Part shown: positions 19,175 through 27,441 of the stretch, piece after piece | Layout: each line of letters opens with the position of its first letter | Position numbering within the stretch: position 1 is the first letter of the stretch | Assembly (NCBI GenBank): GCA_036490335.1 | Contig: DASXEB010000017.1 | Coordinates: 124,001-188,000 of the forward strand | DNA: 64,000 nt | Reading direction: 5' to 3' | From: Palsa-1392 sp036490335 | GTDB taxonomy: Bacteria; Verrucomicrobiota; Verrucomicrobiia; Chthoniobacterales; UBA10450 | Notes under the pieces: model-generated | The model's input: only the letters and a program-made list of their open reading frames with translations | Told to the model about the DNA's origin: nothing | Databases searched by the model: none | Position numbers and translations under genes: made by a program

Positions 19175-21177
19175 ACCTGGAAAAGAAATCATTCGTTAGG
19201 CCGCGCCGCCGCACCCGGGAAGTGATGGTCGGGCGCGTCGGGGTGGGCGGGGACAACCCGATCCGGGTCCAGTCGATGATCACCTGCGACACGATGGACA
19301 CCGAGGCTTCGATCGCGCAGACGATCGAGCTGGCGGAGGTCGGTTGCGAGATCGTGCGCATCACCGCGCCGACGGTGAAGGACGCGGCCAATTTGCAGCA
19401 CATCGTGCGGGGGCTGCGCGAGCGCGGGTGCGAGGTGCCGATTGTGGCCGACATCCATTTCAAACCGGAGGCGGCGATGGAAGCGGCCAAGTGGGTCGAC
19501 AAAGTCCGGATCAACCCCGGCAACTACGCCGACTCGAAAAAATTCAAGATCATCGATTACACCGACGAGCAATACGCCGCCGAGCTGGCCCGCATCCGCG
19601 AGCGCTTCGCCCCCCTCGTCCGGCTCTGCAAAGAGCGCGGCATCGCCATGCGCATCGGCACGAACCACGGCTCGCTCAGCGACCGGATCATGAACCGTTA
19701 CGGCGACACCCCGCTCGGGATGGTGGAAAGCGCGCTCGAATTCGCCCGGATCGCGCGCGACCTCGACTACCACGCGCTCATTTTCTCGATGAAATCGAGC
19801 AACCCGAAAGTGATGATCGCCGCCTACAGGCTGCTCGTGGCGCGGCTCGATGTAGAGCAAGCTTCCAGCTTGCAGGGGGGGAACGGCAAGCCGGAGGTTT
19901 GCGCCACCTGGAATTACCCGATTCATCTCGGCGTGACCGAGGCGGGGGAAGGCGAGGACGCGCGGATCAAAAGCGCGATCGGCATCGGCAGCCTGCTCCA
20001 CGACGGGGTCGGCGACACCATCCGGGTGTCGTTGACCGAGGACAGCGTGCACGAAATCCCGGTGGCGCGGGCCCTTGTGGCCTGTTTCGGGGCCGCCGCG
20101 GCTAGTCGGAGTGACGGCGCCGCTAGTCGGAGCGGTGGCGTCGCTCCACCTAGTGGTGGCGTCGCTCCACTCCGGGACGGCGTCACTCCACGGAGCGGCG
20201 AGATCCCTCCACGGAGCGGTGACGCCGCTCCATGGAGGGGCGGGAGCGCTCCACGGAGTGGCGGCATCACTTCCCCTCGGGACGGCGTCCCGGAAGCTCC
20301 GGCCGCCCCGGCCTGGGCTTTCGACCCCTTCGCCTACGAACGCCGGCCTGCGTTGGCGGTTGCGGCGGGGGAGGTTCGCGCCGGGGGCGAGGAAACGGTG
20401 CGGGTGGCGATCCGGGAGGAGGCTTTTGCCAAAATCGCCCACAAAATCGACCGGATGGGGGATTACAAGCCGGAGTTCGTTTACGAAAAAGCGGGCCTGG
20501 CCGAGATCGATCCGTGCGACGACGAAGCGGTCGCGGAGTTGAATGGCCTGGCCGAGCCGCGCCTGGTGACGGTGCGCGACGGGATCGACCTGCCGGTGAT
20601 CGCGGCCTTTCGGCTCCTCGCCGCGAAGCTCGTGCCGCGGCACCCGATTTTGCTCAAGGACAGCTTCGCGGTCGCGCAAGACCCGGCGGCGGATTTTCTC
20701 GACACCCTGCTCCGGGCCGCGACCAACATCGGCGCGCTCCTCTGCGACGGGATCGGCGACGCGGTCCTCGTGCAAGGCGAGCACGGGCCGGGACAGGCGA
20801 TGCGCCTGTCCTACAATATTCTCCAAGCGGCGGGGACGCGGATTTTCAAGACCGATTACGTGGCCTGCCCGAGCTGCGGGCGGACGCTCTTCAACCTCCA
20901 AACGACAACCGCGCGGATCAAGGCGGCGACGCTGCACTTGAAGGGCGTCAAAATCGCGATCATGGGCTGCATCGTGAATGGGCCGGGCGAAATGGCGGAC
21001 GCGGATTTCGGTTACGTCGGAGGGGCGCCGGGGAAGGTGAATCTCTACGTCGGCAAGACGGCGGTGAAGTTCAATATTCCCGAAGCGGAGGCGGTCGAGC
21101 GTTTGCAGGACCTGATTCGCGAACACGGGAAATGGGTCGAGCCTAACGACGCCGCGGCGCTGGCTCCGGCGGGGTGA
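19171..21177 (+). CDS. ispG: 4-hydroxy-3-methylbut-2-enyl diphosphate synthase, long form with a repeat insertion
   Basis: 668 residues. An N-terminal TIM barrel (PIRVQSMITCDTMDTEASIAQT ... VDKVRINPGNY ... GTNHGSLSDRIMNRYGDTP) and a C-terminal [4Fe-4S] domain with CPSCGRTLF and GVKIAIMGCIVNGPGEMADADFGYVGG are separated by a large middle domain, as in the long IspG of plants, Chlamydiae and Bacteroidetes. It converts MEcPP to HMBPP in the MEP pathway, the same pathway as dxr upstream. At about residues 310-372 the frame contains nine units of a 7-residue Arg/Ser/Gly/Pro repeat encoded by a 21-bp tandem array. The array sits between the barrel and the middle domain and keeps the frame. The start is TTG, overlapping the preceding stop. 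Confidence 0.95.
   Translation: MNLEKKSFVRPRRRTREVMVGRVGVGGDNPIRVQSMITCDTMDTEASIAQTIELAEVGCEIVRITAPTVKDAANLQHIVRGLRERGCEVPIVADIHFKPEAAMEAAKWVDKVRINPGNYADSKKFKIIDYTDEQYAAELARIRERFAPLVRLCKERGIAMRIGTNHGSLSDRIMNRYGDTPLGMVESALEFARIARDLDYHALIFSMKSSNPKVMIAAYRLLVARLDVEQASSLQGGNGKPEVCATWNYPIHLGVTEAGEGEDARIKSAIGIGSLLHDGVGDTIRVSLTEDSVHEIPVARALVACFGAAAASRSDGAASRSGGVAPPSGGVAPLRDGVTPRSGEIPPRSGDAAPWRGGSAPRSGGITSPRDGVPEAPAAPAWAFDPFAYERRPALAVAAGEVRAGGEETVRVAIREEAFAKIAHKIDRMGDYKPEFVYEKAGLAEIDPCDDEAVAELNGLAEPRLVTVRDGIDLPVIAAFRLLAAKLVPRHPILLKDSFAVAQDPAADFLDTLLRAATNIGALLCDGIGDAVLVQGEHGPGQAMRLSYNILQAAGTRIFKTDYVACPSCGRTLFNLQTTTARIKAATLHLKGVKIAIMGCIVNGPGEMADADFGYVGGAPGKVNLYVGKTAVKFNIPEAEAVERLQDLIREHGKWVEPNDAAALAPAG
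20098..20286 (+). repeat. 21-bp tandem array within ispG (9 units)
   Basis: Nine successive imperfect 21-bp units. The best shared core is GCTCCACGGAGCGGTGGCGT followed by C; the first half is an inverted repeat (GCTCC-AC-GGAGC). Units differ at several positions, so this is a diverged array. It stays in frame with ispG, encoding variants of Ala-Pro-Arg-Ser-Gly-Gly-Val. The antisense strand is also open throughout. Confidence 0.9.
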
Positions 21178-21423
21178 GGTTCGTTAGGCGGGACGGATTC
21201 GCGCGCTCGTTAGGCATTGTTAGGCGCTCGTTAGGCAGGGCCAACAAGTTTCGCGGCGGGGACGACGCCGGGCGAATGGGCTCGCGATAATTCTCCGCGG
21301 GCGGGCGATTTTATCTTGCCCCGCCGGACGCGATTTGCCATACTTCGCAGCCGCTGGAGTCCCTCAACTCCGGCCAACTTCCGGCTGCCTGCAGGCGCGC
21401 CGCCAAACAACCAAAAAATAATC
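21178..21423 (+). repeat. Intergenic cluster of TCGTTAGGC words before the S8 protease
   Basis: Three exact TCGTTAGGC words (21181, 21207, 21228) and one TTGTTAGGC between them lie within 60 bases after ispG, all in the same orientation; another copy in opposite orientation (21142) lies at the end of ispG. The rest of the gap is GC-rich and shows no gene. Confidence 0.8.
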
Positions 21424-24405
21424 ATGAAACTTATCTCTCACTTCTCACCAATTCGAAATCTGCGGGGCCTGAGCGCGCTCGCGGTCTCGTTAGGCATGGG
21501 CTTTCTCGTCGCGTCCTCGCAGGCGCGGCCGGTCCCGCAAAATCTCGCCGGCGGCCTCGGCGAACTGGTCGCGAGCAACCTCGCGGTGAAGGGCGGGGCG
21601 CAGCCGGCCTTCGACGGTTACACGACGCGAAGGGCGGCGAGCTACGCCGGGCTCGCGATCCGCGACCAAGCGACCGGTCGTTTCCTGGTCGATATTTTTC
21701 CACGCAGCCAGAACATGAAGGCGCCGCAGCTCGCGACGCTGCTGGCGAGCAAGTTCAGCTCTTTTACCCTGACGGCGCTGGACAAGAATTATCACGGCGT
21801 GGGCATGGTCGAGGGTTATGTCTCGCTCGACGATGTGCCGGCGGTGGGCAACATGCGCGAAGTGCGCTCGGTCATTCTGGAGATGAAGCCGATGGTGAAC
21901 AAGGCGGTCTCGCCGCTCGAAAGCGGGACCAGCATTCAACCGGGAACGACCGTGCCGCTGCTCGGGACGGCGTTTGACCAGGGCGTTTATCAGCACCGGG
22001 TCGATCAGATCAACAAGTTTTACAATTCGAAGGCGGCGCTCGATTACGAAGGCAAGGGGATGAGCATCGGCTGTCTCTCCGACAGCTATAACTCGCCTTC
22101 CTTTAACGGCAGCGCGGCGACGGACGTGGCCAATTTCGATCTCCCCGGCGCTTCGAGCAACCCGGTCAACACCCAGCCGGTTGTGGTGCTCCGTGATGTC
22201 ACGAACGGCACGAACGAAGGCCGCGGCATGGTGCAGATCGCCTACAAAATGGCGCCGAAAGCGCGGCTCGCTTTTGCCACCGGCGATACGGGCGAGGTGG
22301 GATTCGCGAACAACATCCGGGCGCTGGCCGGCCTCGCGGGTTACACCTACCCGCCCGATATCCAGCAGGGTTTCGCCGCGGATACGATTTGCGATGACTT
22401 GGGCTACGACGACGAGCCGTTCTTCGAAGACGGCATTATCGCCGCCGCGGTGGATGATGTCTTTGCCGCGGGGGTGAGTTATTTCTCCTCCTCAGGAAAC
22501 GATATTGGCACCTACGACTACGACTCCGAGTATCGCAATGTGCCGAACACCCCCGACGCGCTCAACGGCACGAACATCAATCTGACCGGAGTGCCGTCGA
22601 ATTTGTATCAGGGCGGCTTCCATAATTTCAACAACAACCCGGGCCAGCAGGACATCGCGCAGACCGTCCACGTGATTAACAATTCGGAGCTGCCGGCGAC
22701 GAATTTCCAGTGGGACGATCCTTACAATCAGTTGCCCGATTACGATCCGACCCCGATCTTTACCCAGCACTCGGTTTACGCGGGCACGCCGCAGACTTTC
22801 ACCACGCCGTCGCTGACTGCGGGCAACGCTTACTTCATCACGGTCGTGGCCGATCAGGGGAGCGCCTTCGACGCGATCGTGACGGTGAAGGATCCGAACG
22901 GCAACGTGATCGTGAATATGCAGGACACGGGCACGGATGAGTTCATCACCATCACGGCTCAGGTGACCGGCGATTACACCATCATCGTGTCGGCTTACGG
23001 CGGCACGACCGGCGGTTACACGGTGAGTGTCTATAACATCAAAGATCTGCGCGTGATCTCGACGGATTTCAATCTTCTCGTCTTCGATTTGGAAGGCAAT
23101 TATCTCCCGGACAGCTCGCTCGTGGCGGATAACTATGCGACCAACAGCCCGTTCGAGTACGGCCTCACGCCTCCGAAGCTCGGTGAGAACGAAGTCCAAT
23201 ACGTGATCGCGCGGTCAACCATCCCGACCGATCCGCACCCGGCGCATCACGTCCGCTGGATTATTCGCGGCAACGGGCTGAGCGGCATCGGGCCGGCGGA
23301 GTATCTCACGATTAATACTCCAAACACCAAAGGCCACGCGATGGCAAACGGTTCCAACGGCACGGCCGCTTACAGCGTCTTCCGGCCGAGCATTCCGGAG
23401 TTTTACACTTCGCCCGGTCCGGCCACCGTTTACTTCGATAACGAAGGCCGGCGCCTGAAGACTCCCGAAGTGCGGCTCCAGCCCGGCATCGCGGCGGCCG
23501 ACAATGCGAACACTTCCTTCTTCGGCGGCGACAGTTCGTCCGACATCGATACCAAACCGAACTTCGGTGGAACGAGTGCGGCGGGACCGCACGCCGCCGC
23601 CATCGGCGCCCTCGTGCTGGAAGCCCACGGCGGCCCGCACAGCGTGACTCCTAGCCAGATGATGAACATCCTTCATAACAGCTGCTTCAGTCACAACACG
23701 CACCCGAACCACGCGTCCGCTTTGGCGACAACGACGAAGGGCGGCCAGATTCGGATTTCGATCGACTACGACTACGGATTAAACCCGAGTTCCGGGACGA
23801 ACAATCCGAACTCGATCTTCGTCAGTTACCACGGTCCGGGCACGGTCAGCACCCTGGTCTTTAACCAGCACGGCACGGCCGCAGACGCCGGCAACCCGAC
23901 TGGCGGCAACAACGGACTTGACGCGACCAACACCTACTTCAGCAATCTTTATCCGGGTCTCATCTTCGCGCCCGACTCGAAGCCGTTTACCCTCGGCGAT
24001 TCGGATGTGCCGCTGAGCGCCATTACCGTCGGCTACAGTCACCAGGCGCCGCTTCCGTCGGTCAAAGGTCAGTTCTGGACGATGAGCTTGACCTTCTCGA
24101 ACGGCCGCTTCGCCTCGGGGGACATCCTTCGCTTTACCGTCGGTCACGGACCGCAGCATAATTCGCAAGTCACAAACGGCACCGACGCCGATGGAGGCGC
24201 TACCTCAACGAGCCTGACGCAAGCGGATCTCTTCGGCGGCATCACCTTGTTGCCCGATGGCTCGTCCAGCCGCCGGGGAATGCAATTCTCCGGCACGATG
24301 TCGGACGGAAGCACCTTCCAAGGCACGATCAACACCCCGTTGAGTCATGGCTGGAGCCCGACTGATGGCTACGGCTTCATCGACGCCGAAAAAGCGGTTA
24401 AATAA
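21424..24405 (+). CDS. Exported subtilisin-like (S8) serine protease with PPC domain
   Basis: 993 residues from ATG 21424, which begins a long signal peptide (hydrophobic core ALAVSLGMGFLVASSQA). The S8 fold is supported by MSIGCLSDSYN (candidate Asp near 219), SYFSSSGNDIG (oxyanion region) and FGGTSAAGPHAAAIGALVLEAHGG (Ser near 718). The usual His motif (HGT) is replaced by NEGRGMVQIAYKMAPKA, as in a subtilase group that carries 'EGR' there. A pre-peptidase C-terminal (PPC) domain of about 80 residues (TPSLTAGNAYFITVVADQGSAF ... VSVYNI) is inserted near 455-538. No copy of the dispersed word lies in the coding region past 21494. A terminator follows. Confidence 0.8.
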   Translation: MKLISHFSPIRNLRGLSALAVSLGMGFLVASSQARPVPQNLAGGLGELVASNLAVKGGAQPAFDGYTTRRAASYAGLAIRDQATGRFLVDIFPRSQNMKAPQLATLLASKFSSFTLTALDKNYHGVGMVEGYVSLDDVPAVGNMREVRSVILEMKPMVNKAVSPLESGTSIQPGTTVPLLGTAFDQGVYQHRVDQINKFYNSKAALDYEGKGMSIGCLSDSYNSPSFNGSAATDVANFDLPGASSNPVNTQPVVVLRDVTNGTNEGRGMVQIAYKMAPKARLAFATGDTGEVGFANNIRALAGLAGYTYPPDIQQGFAADTICDDLGYDDEPFFEDGIIAAAVDDVFAAGVSYFSSSGNDIGTYDYDSEYRNVPNTPDALNGTNINLTGVPSNLYQGGFHNFNNNPGQQDIAQTVHVINNSELPATNFQWDDPYNQLPDYDPTPIFTQHSVYAGTPQTFTTPSLTAGNAYFITVVADQGSAFDAIVTVKDPNGNVIVNMQDTGTDEFITITAQVTGDYTIIVSAYGGTTGGYTVSVYNIKDLRVISTDFNLLVFDLEGNYLPDSSLVADNYATNSPFEYGLTPPKLGENEVQYVIARSTIPTDPHPAHHVRWIIRGNGLSGIGPAEYLTINTPNTKGHAMANGSNGTAAYSVFRPSIPEFYTSPGPATVYFDNEGRRLKTPEVRLQPGIAAADNANTSFFGGDSSSDIDTKPNFGGTSAAGPHAAAIGALVLEAHGGPHSVTPSQMMNILHNSCFSHNTHPNHASALATTTKGGQIRISIDYDYGLNPSSGTNNPNSIFVSYHGPGTVSTLVFNQHGTAADAGNPTGGNNGLDATNTYFSNLYPGLIFAPDSKPFTLGDSDVPLSAITVGYSHQAPLPSVKGQFWTMSLTFSNGRFASGDILRFTVGHGPQHNSQVTNGTDADGGATSTSLTQADLFGGITLLPDGSSSRRGMQFSGTMSDGSTFQGTINTPLSHGWSPTDGYGFIDAEKAVK

Positions 24406-24431
24406 TTCCGGCAACGGATAAGCAGTCAACG

Positions 24432-24469
24432 AAACGGCAGGTCGGCGACGGCCTGCCGTTTTTGTTTTT
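24432..24469 (+). terminator. Rho-independent terminator after the S8 protease gene
   Basis: AAACGGCAGG (24432-24441) pairs with CCTGCCGTTT (24452-24461) around a 10-base loop, followed by TTTGTTTTT. A clean intrinsic terminator. Confidence 0.88.
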
Positions 24470-24624
24470 CCGAAAACCATCTCCCGCTCGCGCGGACTCC
24501 GGCGACGGTTGACGGCATCGAGGCTCGCATCCATATTCGCGCTCCTTTTTCGAGCGACCTCGCCGCGATCCGGAAGATCGAATTCGCCATCGTTAGGCGC
24601 GCGCGGTCGGGCTCGGACTGATCC

Positions 24625-26436
24625 ATGGATAAAATCCGCAACATCGCCATCATTGCCCACGTCGATCACGGCAAGACCACGCTCGTCGATCAACTGCTGC
24701 GGCAATCGGGCACCTTTCGCAGCAACCAAAAAGTCGAGGAGCGCGTCATGGATTCGATGGATCTCGAGCGCGAAAAAGGGATCACGATTCGTGCCAAAAA
24801 CGCGGCCTTCAACTGGAACGGCTATCGCATCAACATCGTCGACACGCCGGGCCACGCCGATTTCGGGGGCGAAGTCGAGCGCATCATGAAAATGGTCGAC
24901 GGCGTGCTGCTCGTCGTCGACGCGCACGACGGTCCGCAGGCGCAGACGCGTTTCGTTCTCAAAAAAGCGCTCGAGAACAAAGCCAAGCCGATCGTCGTCA
25001 TCAACAAAGTCGATCGCGAAAACGCGCGCCCGCACAAAGTCCTCGACATGGTTTTCGATCTCTTCGTCGAACTCAAGGCGACCGACGAGCAGCTCGACTT
25101 TCCCGTCATTTACGCGAGCGCGAAAAATGGTTTCGCGATGCGCGAGCTGCACGAGAACAACGAAGACATGACGCCCCTTTTCGAAGCGATCGTCAGGCAC
25201 ATTCCGCCGCCGACAATTGCAGCCGAGCCTTATTTTCAAATGCTCGTCTCGAACCTGCACTACAGCGATTACCTCGGCCGCATTGCGCTCGGGCGCATCG
25301 TCAGCGGCCGCGTCGCGGTCGGCGATTCGATTGTGGCGGTTCATCGCGATGGCCGCCGCGAACGCGCCAGCGTCACCGCGCTTTTCACTTACGCCGGCCT
25401 TGAACAGGTCGAAACGGAACACGCCGCCGCCGGCGACATCGTCGGCCTGACCGGTTTCGAGGAAGTTTACATCGGCGAAACCTTGACTGATCGCGAGGAA
25501 CGCACGCCGCTCCAATTTGTCGACATCGATCCGCCGACCATTCGCATGCGCATTCTCGTCAACGATTCTCCCTTCGCGGGTCGCGACGGGAAATTCGTCA
25601 CCGCGCGCCACGTCCGCGAGCGACTCGTTAGGGAAACGCGCGGCAACGTTTCATTGCAGGTCAGCGATACGGAAGCGGCCGGCGCTTTCGAAATCAACGC
25701 GCGCGGCGAAATGCAGATTGCCATCCTCGTCGAACAAATGCGGCGCGAAGGCTACGAAGTCATGGTCTCGCGCCCGGAAGTTATTTTTCAGCGCGACGAA
25801 AACGGCGCCCTGCTCGAGCCGCTCGAGACTCTTTACGTCGAAGTGCCTAACGAAAACCTGGGCGATGTCCTGCAATCAATCGCCGGCCGCAAAGGCGAAG
25901 TCGTGAGCATGGATCATCACGCGACGCGTGTTTCGGTCGAAGCGATCATCCCGACGCGCGGCCTGATCGGTTTCGAAACCGACCTCGTTAACCTCACCCG
26001 CGGCGAAGGCATCATGAGCCACCTCTTCCACGAATACGCGCCGTTCAAAGGCGAAATGGAAGGCCGCAATCGCGGCGTTCTCGTCTCGATGGAGCCCGGC
26101 CTCAGCACCGCCTACGCGCTCAACAATATTCAGGCGCGCGGCAAACTCTTCATCGGCCCGCAGGAGGAAATTTACGCCGGCATGATCGTCGGCGAAAACG
26201 CGCGCCCCGACGATCTGCCGGTCAATCCCTGCAAGGCAAAACATCTCACCAACATGCGCAGTCAGGGCGACGGCAAAGGCATTCAGCTCGAGGCGCCGCT
26301 GCGCATGAGCCTCGAGCGCGCGATCGAATACATCGGCGAAGACGAATACGTCGAAGCCACGCCGAAATCGCTCCGCCTGCGCAAACGCATCCTCGACGCG
26401 ACCGCGCGCAAACGCGCCGCCAACGCCGCTGCCTAA
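24625..26436 (+). CDS. typA: Ribosome-associated GTPase TypA/BipA
   Basis: 603 residues. GTPase motifs: HVDHGKTTLVDQ (G1), DTPGHADFGGEV (G3), NKVDRENAR (G4). Elongation-factor-like domains II, III and V follow, with the TypA-specific C-terminal block (FIGPQEEIYAGMIVGENARPDDLPVNPCKAKHLTNMRSQGDGKG). It acts on the ribosome during stress and cold growth. The stop codon TAA is inside a GCCTAACGA word (26432). The next gene begins 9 bases later. Confidence 0.97.
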   Translation: MDKIRNIAIIAHVDHGKTTLVDQLLRQSGTFRSNQKVEERVMDSMDLEREKGITIRAKNAAFNWNGYRINIVDTPGHADFGGEVERIMKMVDGVLLVVDAHDGPQAQTRFVLKKALENKAKPIVVINKVDRENARPHKVLDMVFDLFVELKATDEQLDFPVIYASAKNGFAMRELHENNEDMTPLFEAIVRHIPPPTIAAEPYFQMLVSNLHYSDYLGRIALGRIVSGRVAVGDSIVAVHRDGRRERASVTALFTYAGLEQVETEHAAAGDIVGLTGFEEVYIGETLTDREERTPLQFVDIDPPTIRMRILVNDSPFAGRDGKFVTARHVRERLVRETRGNVSLQVSDTEAAGAFEINARGEMQIAILVEQMRREGYEVMVSRPEVIFQRDENGALLEPLETLYVEVPNENLGDVLQSIAGRKGEVVSMDHHATRVSVEAIIPTRGLIGFETDLVNLTRGEGIMSHLFHEYAPFKGEMEGRNRGVLVSMEPGLSTAYALNNIQARGKLFIGPQEEIYAGMIVGENARPDDLPVNPCKAKHLTNMRSQGDGKGIQLEAPLRMSLERAIEYIGEDEYVEATPKSLRLRKRILDATARKRAANAAA

Positions 26437-26445
26437 CGACTTGCG

Positions 26446-26928
26446 ATGTCCTATGCGCGCGACCTTCGCGACCTGCCGAAGCCGGAACTTTATCGCGAGC
26501 TCGCCGCGCAGTTGCATGCGCTGATCGAACATGAACCCGACCGCGTCGCAAACCTCGCGAGTGCCGCCGCGCTGCTCTTCCATTCGTTAGGCAATTTGAA
26601 TTGGTGCGGCTTCTATTTGCTGCAGGACAACGAACTCGTCGTCGGTCCATTTCAAGGCCGACCCGCCTGTGTTCGCATTTCGTTAGGCCGCGGCGTGTGC
26701 GGCGCGGCGGCCGCGCAGCGAAAAACATTGCGCGTGCCTGACGTGGCCGATTTTCCCGGCCACATCGCGTGCGATCCGGCGTCGCGTTCCGAGATTGTCG
26801 TTCCCTTGCTGCGCAAAGATTCATTGTTAGGCGTGCTCGATCTCGACAGCCCGCAGCTCGATCGCTTCGATGCCGAAGACGCGCGCGGACTCGAGGCGTT
26901 CGTCGCCATTCTCGCGCCAAAAATCTAG
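26446..26928 (+). CDS. GAF-domain free methionine-(R)-sulfoxide reductase-like protein
   Basis: 160 residues, a single GAF domain. The sequence NLNWCGFYLLQDNELVVGPFQGRPACVRISLGRGVCGAAAAQRKTLRVPDV shows the fRMsr (MsrC, YebR) signature with three cysteines in the expected order; the ASRSEIVVPLL and LGVLDLDSP strands complete it. fRMsr reduces free methionine-R-sulfoxide using thioredoxin. Two copies of the dispersed word are in frame, both encoding Ser-Leu-Gly. It follows typA closely and may be co-transcribed. Confidence 0.88.
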   Translation: MSYARDLRDLPKPELYRELAAQLHALIEHEPDRVANLASAAALLFHSLGNLNWCGFYLLQDNELVVGPFQGRPACVRISLGRGVCGAAAAQRKTLRVPDVADFPGHIACDPASRSEIVVPLLRKDSLLGVLDLDSPQLDRFDAEDARGLEAFVAILAPKI

Positions 26929-26973
26929 CGCCTTTTCCAAATTCGCCGATAATCCGGCAGAGAAAGGAGCGCC

Positions 26974-27210
26974 ATGAAAATCGAAATCCGAATCGAGTAT
27001 TGCGTGGTCTGAAACTACACGCCGAAGGCCGTCAGTTTGGCGGCGAAAATTCTTGAACTCGGCGAGCGGATTGCGTCGCTCACGCTCGTGCCCTCGCGCG
27101 GCGGCGCTTTCGAAATCAGCGCCAATGGCAAACTCCTTCATTCCAAACTCGAAACCGGCGAATGGCCGGACTTCGACGCCGTCGTTAGGCAAATCAAAAA
27201 AGTGGCCTAA
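26974..27210 (+). CDS. SelW/Rdx-family selenoprotein with in-frame UGA (CxxU)
   Basis: A 78-residue frame interrupted by one TGA at codon 13 (27010-27012), therefore invisible to ordinary ORF calling. The translation begins MKIEIRIEYCVVUNYTPKA and ends VVRQIKKVA. This is the thioredoxin-like Rdx family (SelW, SelT, SelH) with the redox motif Cys10-x-x-Sec13 after a beta strand, and a C-terminal GEWPDFDAVVRQIKK typical of the family. A strong ribosome binding site (AAAGGAG) lies 6 bases before the ATG. A SECIS-like hairpin follows the UGA, and tRNA-Sec and selD lie just downstream. The TAA stop is inside a GCCTAACGA word, which forms an inverted pair with the copy at 27182. Confidence 0.9.
27028..27044 (+). 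promoter_or_regulatory. Candidate SECIS hairpin of the SelW-like gene
   Basis: Fifteen bases after the UGA, GCCGTC pairs with GGCGGC (one G-U pair) around the 5-base loop AGTTT, which contains the GU pair expected at the tip of bacterial SECIS elements. The distance from UGA to the loop (21 bases) falls in the range of known bacterial elements. Confidence 0.6.
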
Positions 27211-27213
27211 CGA
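27182..27213 (+). repeat. Inverted pair of the dispersed word at the selenoprotein gene end
   Basis: TCGTTAGGC (27182-27190) and GCCTAACGA (27205-27213) form a perfect 9-bp stem around a 14-base A-rich loop that spans the last codons and the stop of the SelW-like gene. In Neisseria and Haemophilus, inverted pairs of uptake sequences often sit at gene ends as terminators; no long T-run follows here. Confidence 0.75.
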
Positions 27214-27292
27214 AGGATTTGGAAACCAGAACGCCAGAAAATTATTTTCCGAGCCTCGTCTCTTTTCCTGGTTTCCTGATTTCCAAATTCCT
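27214..27292. repeat. Nested palindromic intergenic element, copy A
   Basis: GGAAACCAG (27221-27229) pairs with CTGGTTTCC (27268-27276), and the outer arms AGGATTTGG and CCAAATTCCT also pair with one bulge. The right arm resembles the arm of a second element at 34444-34545 (shared TTTTCCTG, TTTCCTGATT and CAAAT blocks). It lies between the SelW-like gene and tRNA-Sec, and is AT-richer than its surroundings. Confidence 0.6.
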
Positions 27293-27323
27293 CCCTTTTC
27301 TTCGTTCCTAATTGATTTATTCG

Positions 27324-27420
27324 GGAGAGTGATGGGTGCCTGGTGGCCCTCGCGATCTTCAAAATCGCCGTCGCGCGCGCGCATGCGCGAGCGAGGTAGG
27401 TTCGATTCCTATCCTCTCCG
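27324..27420 (+). tRNA. selC: tRNA-Sec (anticodon TCA)
   Basis: The anticodon loop is CTTCAAA with stem GCGAT/ATCGC. A long extra arm (TCGCGCGCGC / GCGCGAGCGA) is diagnostic of selenocysteine or serine tRNA, and TCA reads UGA. The acceptor stem begins GGAGAG (27324-27329) and ends CTCTCC (27414-27419) with discriminator G. The T arm is GTAGG-TTCGATT-CCTAT. The acceptor extension shows a T-C mismatch after six pairs, so it is slightly irregular compared with the 8-pair E. coli stem. The CCA end is not encoded. selD begins 21 bases downstream. Confidence 0.92.
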
Positions 27421-27441
27421 CCTACCGAATTTGTTTGCGCG

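Noticed and set aside
19189..21126. 645-residue open frame antisense to ispG
   Set aside because: The sense strand encodes a clear IspG. The antisense frame is Arg/His-rich and has no domain.
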